Below are positions 46,249 to 58,100 of a stretch of 64,000 nucleotides of DNA, piece by piece; position 1 is the first letter of the stretch, and every line of letters begins with the position of its first letter. Below the pieces are notes generated by a model. The model worked only from the letters and a program-made list of their open reading frames with translations, ran no database searches and had not been told where the DNA came from. The position numbers and the translations under genes were made by a program. Source of the DNA: Chrysaora quinquecirrha (lineage: Eukaryota; Cnidaria; Scyphozoa; Semaeostomeae; Pelagiidae); the NCBI GenBank assembly GCA_014526335.1, contig JACTAT010000026.1:691565-755564 (forward strand). Reading direction: 5' to 3'.

Positions 46249-46892
46249 CTAAAAGAAACAATAAAATGCTCTAATCATATGCAAATACGCTGACAAATAC
46301 ATTCAAATTCTTTTTCATAGAAGGCAATCTGAAAACTTTCACTAAGCGCCAAGCACCGTTACTCTTAGACCAACGCAATACACACGGAAGCTATTGGCCA
46401 TACTACGTTCGGCCTGCGGCAAATTCAAATACTATAAATACCACTCCCATGAAAAACGTACAATTACGATAAAATAATAAAAATCTTTGCTAGATTTCTA
46501 GATACTCATTCTAGGAACAACAAGACTCATACTACAATAATGAGAGCGCAAAAGAGTTTTGAAGAATGACACACCCCTCGGGTCGCTTTCATGTTTGCAA
46601 TAGCCAGTTGCCAAGATTTGAATGCACTAAAATTTACTACGACTTAAACTCGAAAATCAAATAAAGTCAACTAAATTGTAGATTATTTGATAAAATATTT
46701 GTTCGGTACCTTTTTAAACCTCACAGCAAACCAATCCTCGAATATACATTTCCTTCACTCTATATTCCGAAGCAAGACTCACTGGGTACTGAAAACTCCC
46801 GATAGAACTACTCCACAACCGCAGCAAGCGCTATTGGAAAGCAAATTTCCCTCCTCAAAAACACAGCACTATTTGACCAAATTCTTAGCTAG

Positions 46893-47213
46893 ATGAAGAG
46901 ATTTGATGAATATCTGCATGCAAGCATGCTGGTTTCAAAAACAACTAAAGATGAATTTTTATGTTTCGCTAATGAAACACAGAAAACCTGCAGAGAGTTA
47001 AAACATTTTTGGACGGAAAAACACCAGATGGATTGGGATAACATTGCAGTGATTGATGAGGATAAGAACAGGAAAAACAGACTTGTTAAAGAAAGCATTC
47101 ATTCAGTTCTATCAACTCCTTGTATCAATCAAGTATCTTACTCAATCCCAGAAATTTGGTTGAATAACATACAAAGTTGCACTGAACGCAATTTTGGCGC
47201 CACAAACTCTTAA
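46893..47213 (+). mobile_element. Retroelement C-terminal fragment, GIY-YIG-associated type
   Basis: A 106-residue frame ends with MDWDNIAVIDEDKNRKNRLV, KESIHSVLST and YSIPEIWLNN. The order D-W-D, R-x-x-x-R-x-x-K-E-(A/S)-I, N, L/I-P-x-I-W is the tail commonly found after the GIY-YIG region of Penelope-like and related retroelements. No reverse transcriptase lies upstream, so this is a remnant. Confidence 0.45.
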
Positions 47214-48700
47214 AATTGAGCGCAAAAGATTCCCATGCTTCCTCGCAGGTCCAGTTAATGTCACACCTTTCGAACCGACCTTTGCAATAAATAGGAAAGA
47301 AACCACATTTCTCATTGCCCGATGATGGAACGTTGCCCAACTAAATATCAAAGGCTTATCGTGATAAGTGGTGACTATCATGTCTAATACGGTGTCAGAA
47401 TCAGCCTTGACAAGTCCGAATATATTTACTCAGTTAAACATTTTAGTTCATATGAAAAATATCTTAATTCTGGACGTCGGTAGAAATTCTAACCATCGGA
47501 TCTGGTATTGACAATGACTGGGAACTGACAATAAAAACTACACCAATAACTATGTGTAAGGGTTCACTTTTGCTTGAGGGTCACTTTAGGCCGCTTTTAG
47601 ATCTTGTCGAATTTAATTCAAACAAGATTTGGCTTAAGTTCGACATAAATTCACCCGTATACATCGCCAGGTTTATCAAGTACTGAACTTTGAATTATGT
47701 GCATCGAGATTTACCGAACTTTATCCACATGTTTAACATTACTGCATCGTTGCTTTATATGGTCGCAATTTGGTCGAATTTTATGCCATCTGGCACCATT
47801 ATCCATCTTATATAAATTCAGTTAACCAACCGAACAACTTTTCGTAACTGCGCTGAGTTATCTAACACAAACATCAACAAACTATTGGGATTGTATGCTG
47901 AGAAAATTTGGTAACAACCTCGGAGAGAGGTGATTGGGAATCGACTTAGTGGGGGAGGGGGGGGGGTGGAGACTTATGCATAAGATAAAGATGATAAAGA
48001 ACGAGAACGTAGCAAAAAGAAAAAGCCGTTCATGTATTGAACTGAAACGACTTGTTTTGTCACACAATAATTGTACCTTCCATGGGCAATTTCTCGGAGA
48101 ATTTCTGATATCCTTTGCAGTGGTGACTTCTCGAATTCGACACCCATTTGTAACCGTATTCTACAGACAACCACTACCAGCAGCTAGGCATATTGATAGT
48201 ACAGCAAACTAAACACAAATGTACAAAAACAACTGGCCGCAGACAATCTACAACAACTGAAAACTCCTATGAAACAGTACAGTCAACTAACACCCTCATA
48301 AAGCCATACATTCGTATTATCTGATTTAAAGTCGCTCCCATGGCTTATCTTAAGCATGCAAGAATTATATTCTATTCAAAATGAGTAAAGTAATGAAATC
48401 ACCAGCTTATCCATCTCATAGCGGCTTTAATTTTTAGCGAAACTTTCTGATATAATAGCATAAACGTCATTCAAGTTGGGCGTTTCACATATGCGTAATT
48501 TCGTAATGCTTGCTTTACAAGCGAACGGCGTGTTTCTTTGCCAAATTCTTCTGAATAGCCAATCAAAGAGGAGCATTCAAATCACGTGATAGAACTGACG
48601 TCACCTTATTTATAGACTTTGTCGTAAACTGAAACATAAACGGAAGAAATTTTCCCGCTAAAACCCATGCACATGGCCTTCTAGAGTCGAATCAGACTCG
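47214..48700. other. No recognisable feature
   Basis: AT-rich sequence with only short, motif-free frames. A G-run lies near 47950. I see no exon, RNA gene or clear repeat. Confidence 0.5.
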
Positions 48701-48885
48701 GATCCTGCAGGTTTTCTAAGCCCTCAATTAGCCGAACTTCTCGTCAAGAGTGTCGTTCATCCAGGGCGATTGGCTTAACACCAGTATCTCCCACTCTCTT
48801 CGCAGAGCCGATTTACTATATCATATTGTGTAGTCTTGTATTCTGCAAAAACGTTGAATTGAATTGAATTGAAGAGAGGAAAACG
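48700..48885 (+). mobile_element. Probable non-LTR retrotransposon 3' tail
   Basis: It ends in GTATTCTGCAAAAACG followed by three to four TTGAA/ATTGA units, a usual LINE tail form. A similar (CAATT)n tail occurs at 57557-57597. Confidence 0.4.
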
Positions 48886-49188
48886 AACTTTTCAAAATCA
48901 TCATGATCAATATTCTGCAGAACTAAATACATCGAAATTTAGAAAACTATGATAAAAATGTGCAACTACTCAATAATATATCGAAAGTATGAACAATGTG
49001 AACTAAAATTACAATAAAAATAAGTTTTAATAAAACAAATATAGAACTCTAAGTCTAAGAAAAATGTAATCTACTGACATCACTTTTAGTGTAAATCGAC
49101 TTTACATTCTATTCACATCACTTTTAGTGTACAACGATTTTAAAAATACTCAATTATACAATGTAAAAATTACTAGTAAAAATTTGAG

Positions 49189-49400
49189 TTACTCTATCAT
49201 CTGTATATCTCTTAAAAATGACGACGGGTCTCTTAGCTGAAAAGGTTCGTTGCTGCGAGGGATGAGATACGGACTGCGTAGTCGCATTAAGTAGGCTACA
49301 TTCTTCATGGTAGGGTAGCTTGGAGAATCTCGAAGAGAGGGTAGCTTTGGGTATCGAGAAAACGCGAATTTGACGCCCACCTTTTCGAAAATGATTCCTA
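49189..49400 (-). other. Possible isolated exon
   Basis: A frame preceded by an AG (CGAAAAG) reads GVKFAFSRYPKLPSLRDSP and ends DPSSFLRDIQMIE then stop. It looks more protein-like than its surroundings, but I cannot link it to a gene. Could be a last exon or chance. Confidence 0.2.
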
Positions 49401-50459
49401 CATCCTAGAATAATTGCCTAACCAAAAAGATGCATTCTGTTGCCTTTTGCAAATTTTTGTGAGACTTGTAATCGCAGATTTTTCGGAAAAAAGGCAAAAC
49501 ACTGAGGATTTCCACAATGGCTGTCTTCGGACAACTCTAAAAAGCCCGCAAAACATTCTAGCGTTCAAGATGGAAGGTTTAACAGCCTCTGAAATCTGCT
49601 GTTTGCCGCAACGCATGTAGAAAAGAATACGCGTACGAATTCTTACAATTCTGAGAAAAATAGAAAAGCCACGAAAAAATACCAGAAAAATACGCCCTGG
49701 AAAAATACACGCCTATGGTTTTCTGTGCCTTTGTACGGAATTTGCCACCTATAATGGGTAATACATACAAGCCGGAATGTATCTCTCCGGGGAATATTCC
49801 TTTGTAGTACAAAGAGCGAAACTGTCATACCCAAGCATACCTGATGGCTGTAGTTTCTTACCGCAGGCATCAAAGTGGATGTTCTTGAATACATGCTGGG
49901 GTGAAGGCAAAAGTGTTTATAATCGACGAATTCAGAGCTAGCTTGTTTGGAAGTTTGACAGAATTGCGTTGGACAGAGGAATTATTTGAATCAACTCTAA
50001 AAACAATTAATTGTTTGATATTTTAATTTTATTTGGATTATCATTTTGTTATATTTTCATAGGTAATTTGCATGACAATGGAGGTTTAAACCGAGATTCA
50101 ATAGGACTTGAAAGAGAGGTTGATATTTGAATTTTGCTTTTGTTTGCGGGAATAAACACAGAAAGACTGCACTCCTGCACAACGCAATTCTGCCAAGTCT
50201 ACCTCGTATTCAATTAGCCTCGTTTAAAGACCAGCGTCGAACTATCTCGCTTTGTAGTTGTCGGTTGTCGACCACGAAGGAAGGGCTTGGATTGAAACAT
50301 GGATCCGTTCAAAAAGCCTTCAAACTCTCTATTATGAGAGAAAACATTAAACACCCAGCAAAAACCCGCCTAAAATGATCCATTGGTCAGACACTTTCCG
50401 AGAAATGATTCTACGATGGTTGGGGCTAAAGAGTTACATGTTCCTATCAAAAGGTAACA

Positions 50460-51071
50460 TTAAGCCCTGACCAAACGATCAAACATTGTTGGTCAAACAT
50501 TTCCCCAAAACATTGCTTGACGAAAAGAATTCACTTACCAATGTTTTTCAAAAACTTCAAAAACATTCTATGCTTGTATCAAGCAAATAATGTTGGGCGA
50601 GCAATGTTTTTTGATGTGGCCAAACTGTTGAGCATTGGTAGAGCATTGGAAAACCACAAATGTTTGACCAACAATGTTTGATCGTTTGACCAGGTCCTAA
50701 ATGACAAGTTGTCGCACTTGGCGATTTTCAGTTAAAAAGGCAGTTACAATGAAACGAATAAATATAGCGATAAAGCATAATTTAAGGCCCTGGCCAAACG
50801 GTCAAACATTGCTGGTCCAATATTATAAATTTACTATACAACAAATGTTTGACCGTTTGGCCACGTCCAAAAAAATTGCTTGACAAGCAAAAGTAACAAA
50901 CTCTGTGGCGTGATGTTTTTGAAAAATTTCGAAAACAGTTTTTGGTTGATTCAAACAAATAATGTTGGACGAGCAACGTTTTTGGACTTCGCTAAACGAT
51001 CAAACATTTTGCATGACAAGTAAATGTCAAATGTTGGACCGACGACGCCCGATCGCTTTACCAGGGCCTAA
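50460..51071. mobile_element. Two adjacent GGCCCTGGCCAAACG-family MITEs
   Basis: Copy one (50460-50700) runs from AAGCCCTGACCAAACGATC to GTTTGACCAGGTCCTAA. Copy two (50782-51071) runs from TTAAGGCCCTGGCCAAACGG to TTTACCAGGGCCTAA. They lie in direct succession 80 bp apart. Confidence 0.8.
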
Positions 51072-51813
51072 GAAAGGAGAATCGATAGGTGAAGAAGATT
51101 TCGCCCCCCCCCCCCCGGAGTTCTATCTATTGCGAAGGAGTTAATTTTGGATCAGCTCTGCGGAGGAGTATCACAGATTGAGAAACAAACTTTTCAAACT
51201 TCCCCCAAAACAAACAATGATTCTCCTCTAAAGAGGTAACTCCAAATTAGCCTCCCTCGCATGTTAGAGAATTCAGAGAGAGATTGAGCAAGTCTATAAT
51301 CTATAATCTTGAGTCTGCCTCGATGGGTAACAAAATCTATTGCTACAGGCTATATTCTGTTCTTTTGATTCATCCAGAGGTTTTTTCTTGTCGTTTATGT
51401 CTTTACAAACATCAACAGTGTTCAAGTCTCACTTCTTTCTTCACGGCAATCATAAAGTTGATTTGTGACTATGATTCTTGATTTAAATTTTCCATTTTCT
51501 TGATTAGTTGATTCCAGATCTATCCTCATTCTTGCACTTCTCATCCTTCTTCTATTTATATCTCCATACACGAGCTTTCCCCGCTTTCGCGCAGCAAAAC
51601 GCAGAACGCGCGCGAAAAATTTTATTTCTATTCGTAGACTTGGCAGAATCACGCGCAGGCGGAGTCAGTCAAACCAGGTCAAACCCACCGTGCAAAATAT
51701 CCAACCACAACAAATCGAGTCAAGAATCTCTGGCTATTACCACCACTGAATCAAAAGTAACTATCCTCAACGCAACTAGGCCAAAATTTCCAACCCCGTT
51801 ATCGCATTTCCTC

Positions 51814-52053
51814 GATTAAGCGCCCTCCCTCGAATAAGCACCCCTTTGGTTTGAGCTTGGCATTAGTTAGTCACTGACACTCCTTCGATAGTGTATGTGC
51901 AAGCTCTTGATGAGAGGAATCAAGAGACACCTTTTGACAGTTGCTGCAAAGCTTAGCTTTTGTCAGAACGTAAGTTAATTCATAAATTTTCAAATAATTG
52001 CTCCTCTTTGTGACGGACTGTTAAATAAGCGCCCCCGGCGCTTAATCGAGGGA
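51814..52053. mobile_element. MITE with TCGATTAAGCGCC ends
   Basis: Left end TCGATTAAGCGCCCTCCC, right end CCCGGCGCTTAATCGA. Related fragments lie at 13410 and 37020. The element lies just beyond the MICAL-like stop codon, so it may overlap the 3' UTR. Confidence 0.7.
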
Positions 52054-52120
52054 ACTTTGACTGAAAACTACCTACGCTACCTACCTAATAGCTAAAACTA
52101 TAATTATGAAATCAAACGGC

Positions 52121-55100
52121 TCAAAGTAACCCAAGCTTTCTCTTTACGGCTGCGATATTCGCTTGTCTTCGATATAAAAAAGATTTATTTGTGACGTAAT
52201 TACGTTTGATAGATTTTCGTCTTACTGACCTTGAAGTTTTCTCATCGGAAATGACGTCATCAGCTTTTCTTTTCAGCGAGTCGGTCTTGCTTGCTCCAGC
52301 AGTTTTCAAATCACGCGCCTCCGCAGCAGCGATAAGCTCTTTCGCAGAACGTTTCTCGTTATCGTTGGCTTTTCCCACATGCGTAGATGTTGCGTCTCTA
52401 TCCGAGTCATCAGTACGAGGCTCACGATTCGGTCTTTTTCTAACCGTCACAGATTTTAAATTCTCTTTGTGTTTCAATAATGAATTCTTCTCTTCATCCT
52501 CGGATTTTGATTGGCTCCCAAGGCCAGATTTCCTGCGCAGCCGTCTTGCTCTGCTGAGCGATTTCCTCGCAGCGACGCTCTTCCGTCTTTCCGTTTCAAC
52601 GTGGTCGCCTTTTCCTCTCCCAAAGAAAAATCGCATCACGCCACCATGTCCTTTGGCGTGCTTATCATCGTGTCCGTGCTTATACGCTAGTCGATCACCA
52701 CTCGTATGCACGTGTTTATGTCCCAACGCACGATGTTTGTCGTGAGCGTGTTTTTCTTTGTCGTGTAACAGCACCTACGATATCATATAAAAAAATTATC
52801 TTTAATTTTTCAAAATTGCAAGTAACAGCGGAAACATCTAAACCAAAAGGCCGGTTCTATGTATACGGAAAGAGTTCGTTTCCTCACTTTGACTCTTCAG
52901 TTAACTTTAGTGATCTTTCCACCATATCCCTCAAGCTGATTGATATTTAAAACACCAATAAAATATCAATTCGGCCTCACTTTCATATTGGTGGATTTCT
53001 TGGCCTCACTTTCATTTGCGTATAAATTCTATGTTTCGGAGGAGTGCAAGACGAGAAAAGTTGTTTTTTAAGTATGTCCAGACATGTTTCGCAATTTTGA
53101 AATTTTGTTCCACTCAAAAACTATCTTCAATACTGGGAAAAAGATGATCTTTGAAATATTTTGAAATTTCTTGAAAGCTTTTTTGTCTGCCCCTCCTTTA
53201 ACTATAAGCGTCAGAAACAGACCGATACAAATAACTAAGGCGGTATTTATATTATTAGTTGCCAATTGATTCAAACCAGTTGCAGTGGCCCTGAGCGCTC
53301 TTGCGACCGCCAATACCTGTGTCCTATAAGTCATGACTAGTTGTTGACATTTCAGTATAAGTTAGTAGTCATAACTAGTTGGCTTTAGTTCTTTCGTATC
53401 GTTTGAGCTTCAACTCGGCTTATTTCATGTAAGCATTGAATGATTACACCATCAGACAAATTGAAACTCAGAATGGGCTAAAAAATTCTCATATATAGGG
53501 CCTCTAAAGCCAGGCTTATATTAACATTGTGCACAATCCAAACAAGTTGTCGACGGCTAATCGGCGATTTTCTGGAGCTAATTCATCGCAACTGAACTGT
53601 CGACATAAGCGCTCTGTAACTAGCAACTAGTCAGCGCACAGTTCCAGAAAGTTGGGCATGTTCTAGAGTCCCGTCGCCTTGAGTGGAACGTTTTTAGGAT
53701 AAATAATATTTTACCGTCCTTTCACACAATAATAAGAAAAAAACTTATCATAGATATGTTCCTTATGGCATTATCTGTATTCGCATGTAATTCCACTTCA
53801 ATCAGTTCTTTCGTCTCTCCACAAGAATGTGATAACTACGCACTACTTTATCGATAAAAATTTAGGCCGTTCGCCCTGAGTGGAACGATAAAAATTTACC
53901 TGAATCGCCTGCGCAGAAGTAAGTAAAATCGTTCGTAGCATCGCAGCATCGGTTGCTTTCTCTATTGGAACTAGTGCGGAAGGCAGTCGTTCCACTCAAC
54001 ACGAAAATAGGCCGGTCACATAGCGTCTGGTAAATAACCTCCGGAATGAAAACTGCGCACGAAATCTGTAAACTTTCTTCAAAAGTTTACTTTTGAATGG
54101 AGAAGGAACATGTTGAGGAGTTTTGTTTTGTTGAAATTAACCCAGAGACAGAAAAATGACCATGAAAGTTAGAGTAAAAAATGAAGACAAGATATTTCGA
54201 AGGTACTTGCATTTCATTTCAAACTGCTAACTTTCAAAATATTATAACAAATTATTGAAATTTAAATTTAACTTTGCTCAGTCAGAAATCAGAAAAATGC
54301 GAATCGTTCCACTCAAGGCGACGGGACTCTACTTCTTCAATTATTAGTTGCCAATTGATTGCCACCAGTTGCAGTGGGTCTGAGCGCTCTTGCGACCGCG
54401 ATCAAAATTGTATCCTATAAGTTCTGACTGGTTGTTGACATTTCGATATAATTTAGCAGTTACAACTAGTCGGCGTTACAACTAATCGTATCGTAGGTCG
54501 ACATAAGCATGGGTTTAGTGACTTACCTGACTACTGTCCTCCAAGACATCCAATCCTTCAGTACTGCTTCCGCTAAATGCATCAGATAACTCGCTACTTT
54601 GGTTTCGCTTCCTCAGGCACTGGGCTCTTTGATATGGCCCAGTTGGCTCTTCTCTGTCACTTTCAGACACGCTGCTTAGGCCAGACGACCCAGATCTTGA
54701 CTCCGAGGGTCTCGTTCTTTTGCTTGGTCCACCGATCTGGGAATTTTTCGGTACCTGGAATTCGAAAAGAATAAGGGCTTACAAAAACGCAACAACAGAA
54801 TAAATATGGCCTCAAAAAAATAGCTGGGAATTTTTTACTGTACCTATGATCTAAGACAATGAATTATTTCTGATTCGTGATGGGTCTTTAGCCTTACGAA
54901 TTTTTTATAGAAAGGGGTTTTGTCACAACGATCTAGCAGATGGTAACCATGAGTTTTGAAATATACTCAAAAAAGGTCGGGAACGTGAATTCAAGATGAC
55001 ATTGAAACATGTTTCCTAATTAAGAACCTAATTAAGCCTGATGAAGGTAATCAGAAAAGCTGCACTTTTTAAAATCTGATTACTGTAACATGCAGATCTT

Positions 55101-58100
55101 TAAGTTTTGAGCAAATTGGTCTTTTAAGATATGATTTAAAACGAGTTATTCTCAAAATTGGCAAAAAGACTGAGCTTGAAAAATCAAGATTATTCTATGC
55201 TCGAGACTGGAATAAATTATGGTCAAACAGTTTCCTATGTGGGTTCGCGCTGTATGTAACATTCTTTGAGGTATCGAATATCGCTTATCAAACTGAATCT
55301 TACAAAAATATTCTTTGTAATGATCGATAAAAAGGTGATTAACTCTCTACCTTGTCTTCCCAGACTGCTTTTGCTTTGCTGACATGTTTTGCTTCTTTAA
55401 GAGTAGTCCTGTCTGATCTTCGTTTGTGTACAATAGCACTGTGAGACCTTCTTTTTCCAACTACGAAGACACAAGCATAAATTTCTTAATTAAAATATCC
55501 ATTGATTGAGTTTGTTAGTCATTCATACAGAAAGTCACCGATCAAGATATTGACCTCATACGGCCAAGCTTAACTTTGGTTGCCTAACGGAAACTAACAG
55601 AGCCGCCTGGCCAATAACTCCAGTTTCTTACGCCCGCATATGTTGCTTACAGTGATCTGGAAAACTCCACAAAATAGTGAGTGATTGTTTGCTAATTCTG
55701 AGGCATCATTCAACTAGCAGTCATGTCAAATAGATTGAAAAACTGACAAGTGTTTTCGCTAATCAGAGCCCCCTAGATCTGTAGTTTAATGTATCTTTTG
55801 TTACTGCTGTTGTTATATTACTTAATTCGTTACTTGTTGTTCTGTTATGTTACGTTAATTCATCAAGTAGCTGCTTAAGTATACATTTTAACTATGTAAT
55901 TAGGCTACTTGATTGAAAATAAAAAAATCTGAATTCTGAAATCTGAAATCTGAAAATCAAATCGATCTCTTTGCTGGCGTTGAAGTTGATTATTGCAAAG
56001 TCTCTTCCATTGGGTTTCTAACATAATACATCTAATGTTAGCTTGGATATACCTTACTGTACAATATCTTTCATTGAAAAGGAACTGTAGAAAGTTGGCA
56101 AAACCTACAAATCCTCGTCAAAAATATTACAATCCGATCCCACTATAATAAATTTGGATAATTTGACCTCCCTTCCCCCTGACTCAATGCTGGGACCACT
56201 GAGAATATCAATTTAGCAAAACTAAGTCGGGGGGTATGCTTCATTAATGTGAGAATTCTGAAAAAATTTGAAGTGTCCAAGCATCTTTATCGAGGTCTAT
56301 CTTTGTTAATTAGCTAGAAATTAAGGGTGCGTTCTTTTGAAGCGAATCAGAGATTTGCTTCGCTATTATGATTCTACGAAAACGTGAAACCGAAGTAAAA
56401 AGCTAAACAAAAAGACTCATTGATTCGGTCTTTCAAGCAAATTTCAATTTTCCAAGAAGTAGCTATCTAACCTCTTTCAAGTACGTCTCGGGAAACTTTC
56501 AAAATTCATAACACAGCTGACAAATCTAGACCCGAATCTTAAAAAGTTAGCCTCGCCTCTAACCCCACCATTTTGGCGCGAAAATCAAACTCGATCCAGT
56601 TCTAAATTATCACGTAACCCAAAGACGCACCGAGAAACGACAACGAGAAACCTGAAAAACAGTAATCAGTTCAAAAAGAAGAAAGAAAATGTTTTTTGCC
56701 TCGCTAAGCAATTAAAGCGAATTTCTACGAAAGCATTCCGCTTGACTGGGTCGCGGAAAAGCGAAGTAGCTTCGTTGTTGGAATGAAAAGAACGGTACAA
56801 TGTCAAATCAAACTTTTGCTTCGCTCCAACAGAACGCACCCAAAGCTTACTTGAAGACCCATACTCACTTGATTTTCGCCTTGATCGTGGCGGATGCATC
56901 GTCGCAGCTCTTCCAACTTCGAATTTCGTGCAGATCAATGACTCAGGTATGCTATAATCGGCATTCTCAGGGTCATCTGTATCATACAATTTCTTCAAAA
57001 ATGGAATATTCGCTGCAGAAGTATGATTGAGATTTGAATAGCGTGTCTTTGGATCTATAGTGAATGATTTGTAATTCTTTTGGAGATGTTGCGAGTCTGT
57101 CCCTGATAATAATTTGAAGATTTTCTCTCTCTCCCATAGAACTGTCAGCGGTGGTTTACTCATGCCAAATAGCCGTATCATCCAAGCAGCATCTAATGAG
57201 CTGAGGACTCCTCTACCACAACCAGAGCCTGTAGGCCAAAACGGCTGGAAAGAAGAGAGTACCGTCAAATAAGGGCAATAGACACACTGTAGAACCTGTT
57301 AGGCCCTGGACAAATAGACCTTTTCGACGAAAGGCTGCCAGGATTGACATTTCCCAAAACTTTGAGATACCAGGATTTCGATACTTAAAGGGGGTCCTTA
57401 AATCATATAAAGCATCAAAAATTTAGTCCAGCTGCAAAGTTTCATTGTCATAGTGCTTGTAAAATTGATCTTATTAGCGTTCAAAGTTCCCAATTCTATA
57501 AGGGCTTTGACCGTGAAAATGGATTGGGTAACTTTTCACTCCAACTGGTCTGAGCCCTTTCAATTCAATTCAATTCAATTCAATTCAATTCAATACAATT
57601 TTGTGGAACATTGAACAATTTTAGCCTTTATAAAATTGAACACTCGTAAAATCAATGAACGAAGCACTGAGATAGTAAAACTTTACACCTAGATTTAATT
57701 TGGGCTGCTTGATACGAATTTGGTATCAAAAACTTTCTAACAGAAATTTTCAAAATTTCCATAATCCCGGCTGTTCGTCAAAAATGTATATGAACTGAAT
57801 ATTTCACTGAACACGCAACTGAGTATTGTTCAGTGCCCAGTTGCTACATGTGCTGAACATTTGCCGAATATTTCACTGAATATTTTAAGCTATGTTCAAA
57901 ACCAAGTGGCAAAAAGCCCTGACGTTTCACTAAACACTTGCAGAACATTTTCAACCTCTTTTTCATGCAGTTATTTTGGCGCGAAATTCAAAATTTTTGG
58001 TTGAAAAAATTAGGAAGTTACCACAAACTGTTAACATAGGCATGTATATATCGGATAAATGTTCAGTTGAGTGGCCTAATGAACTGAACATACCACTGAA

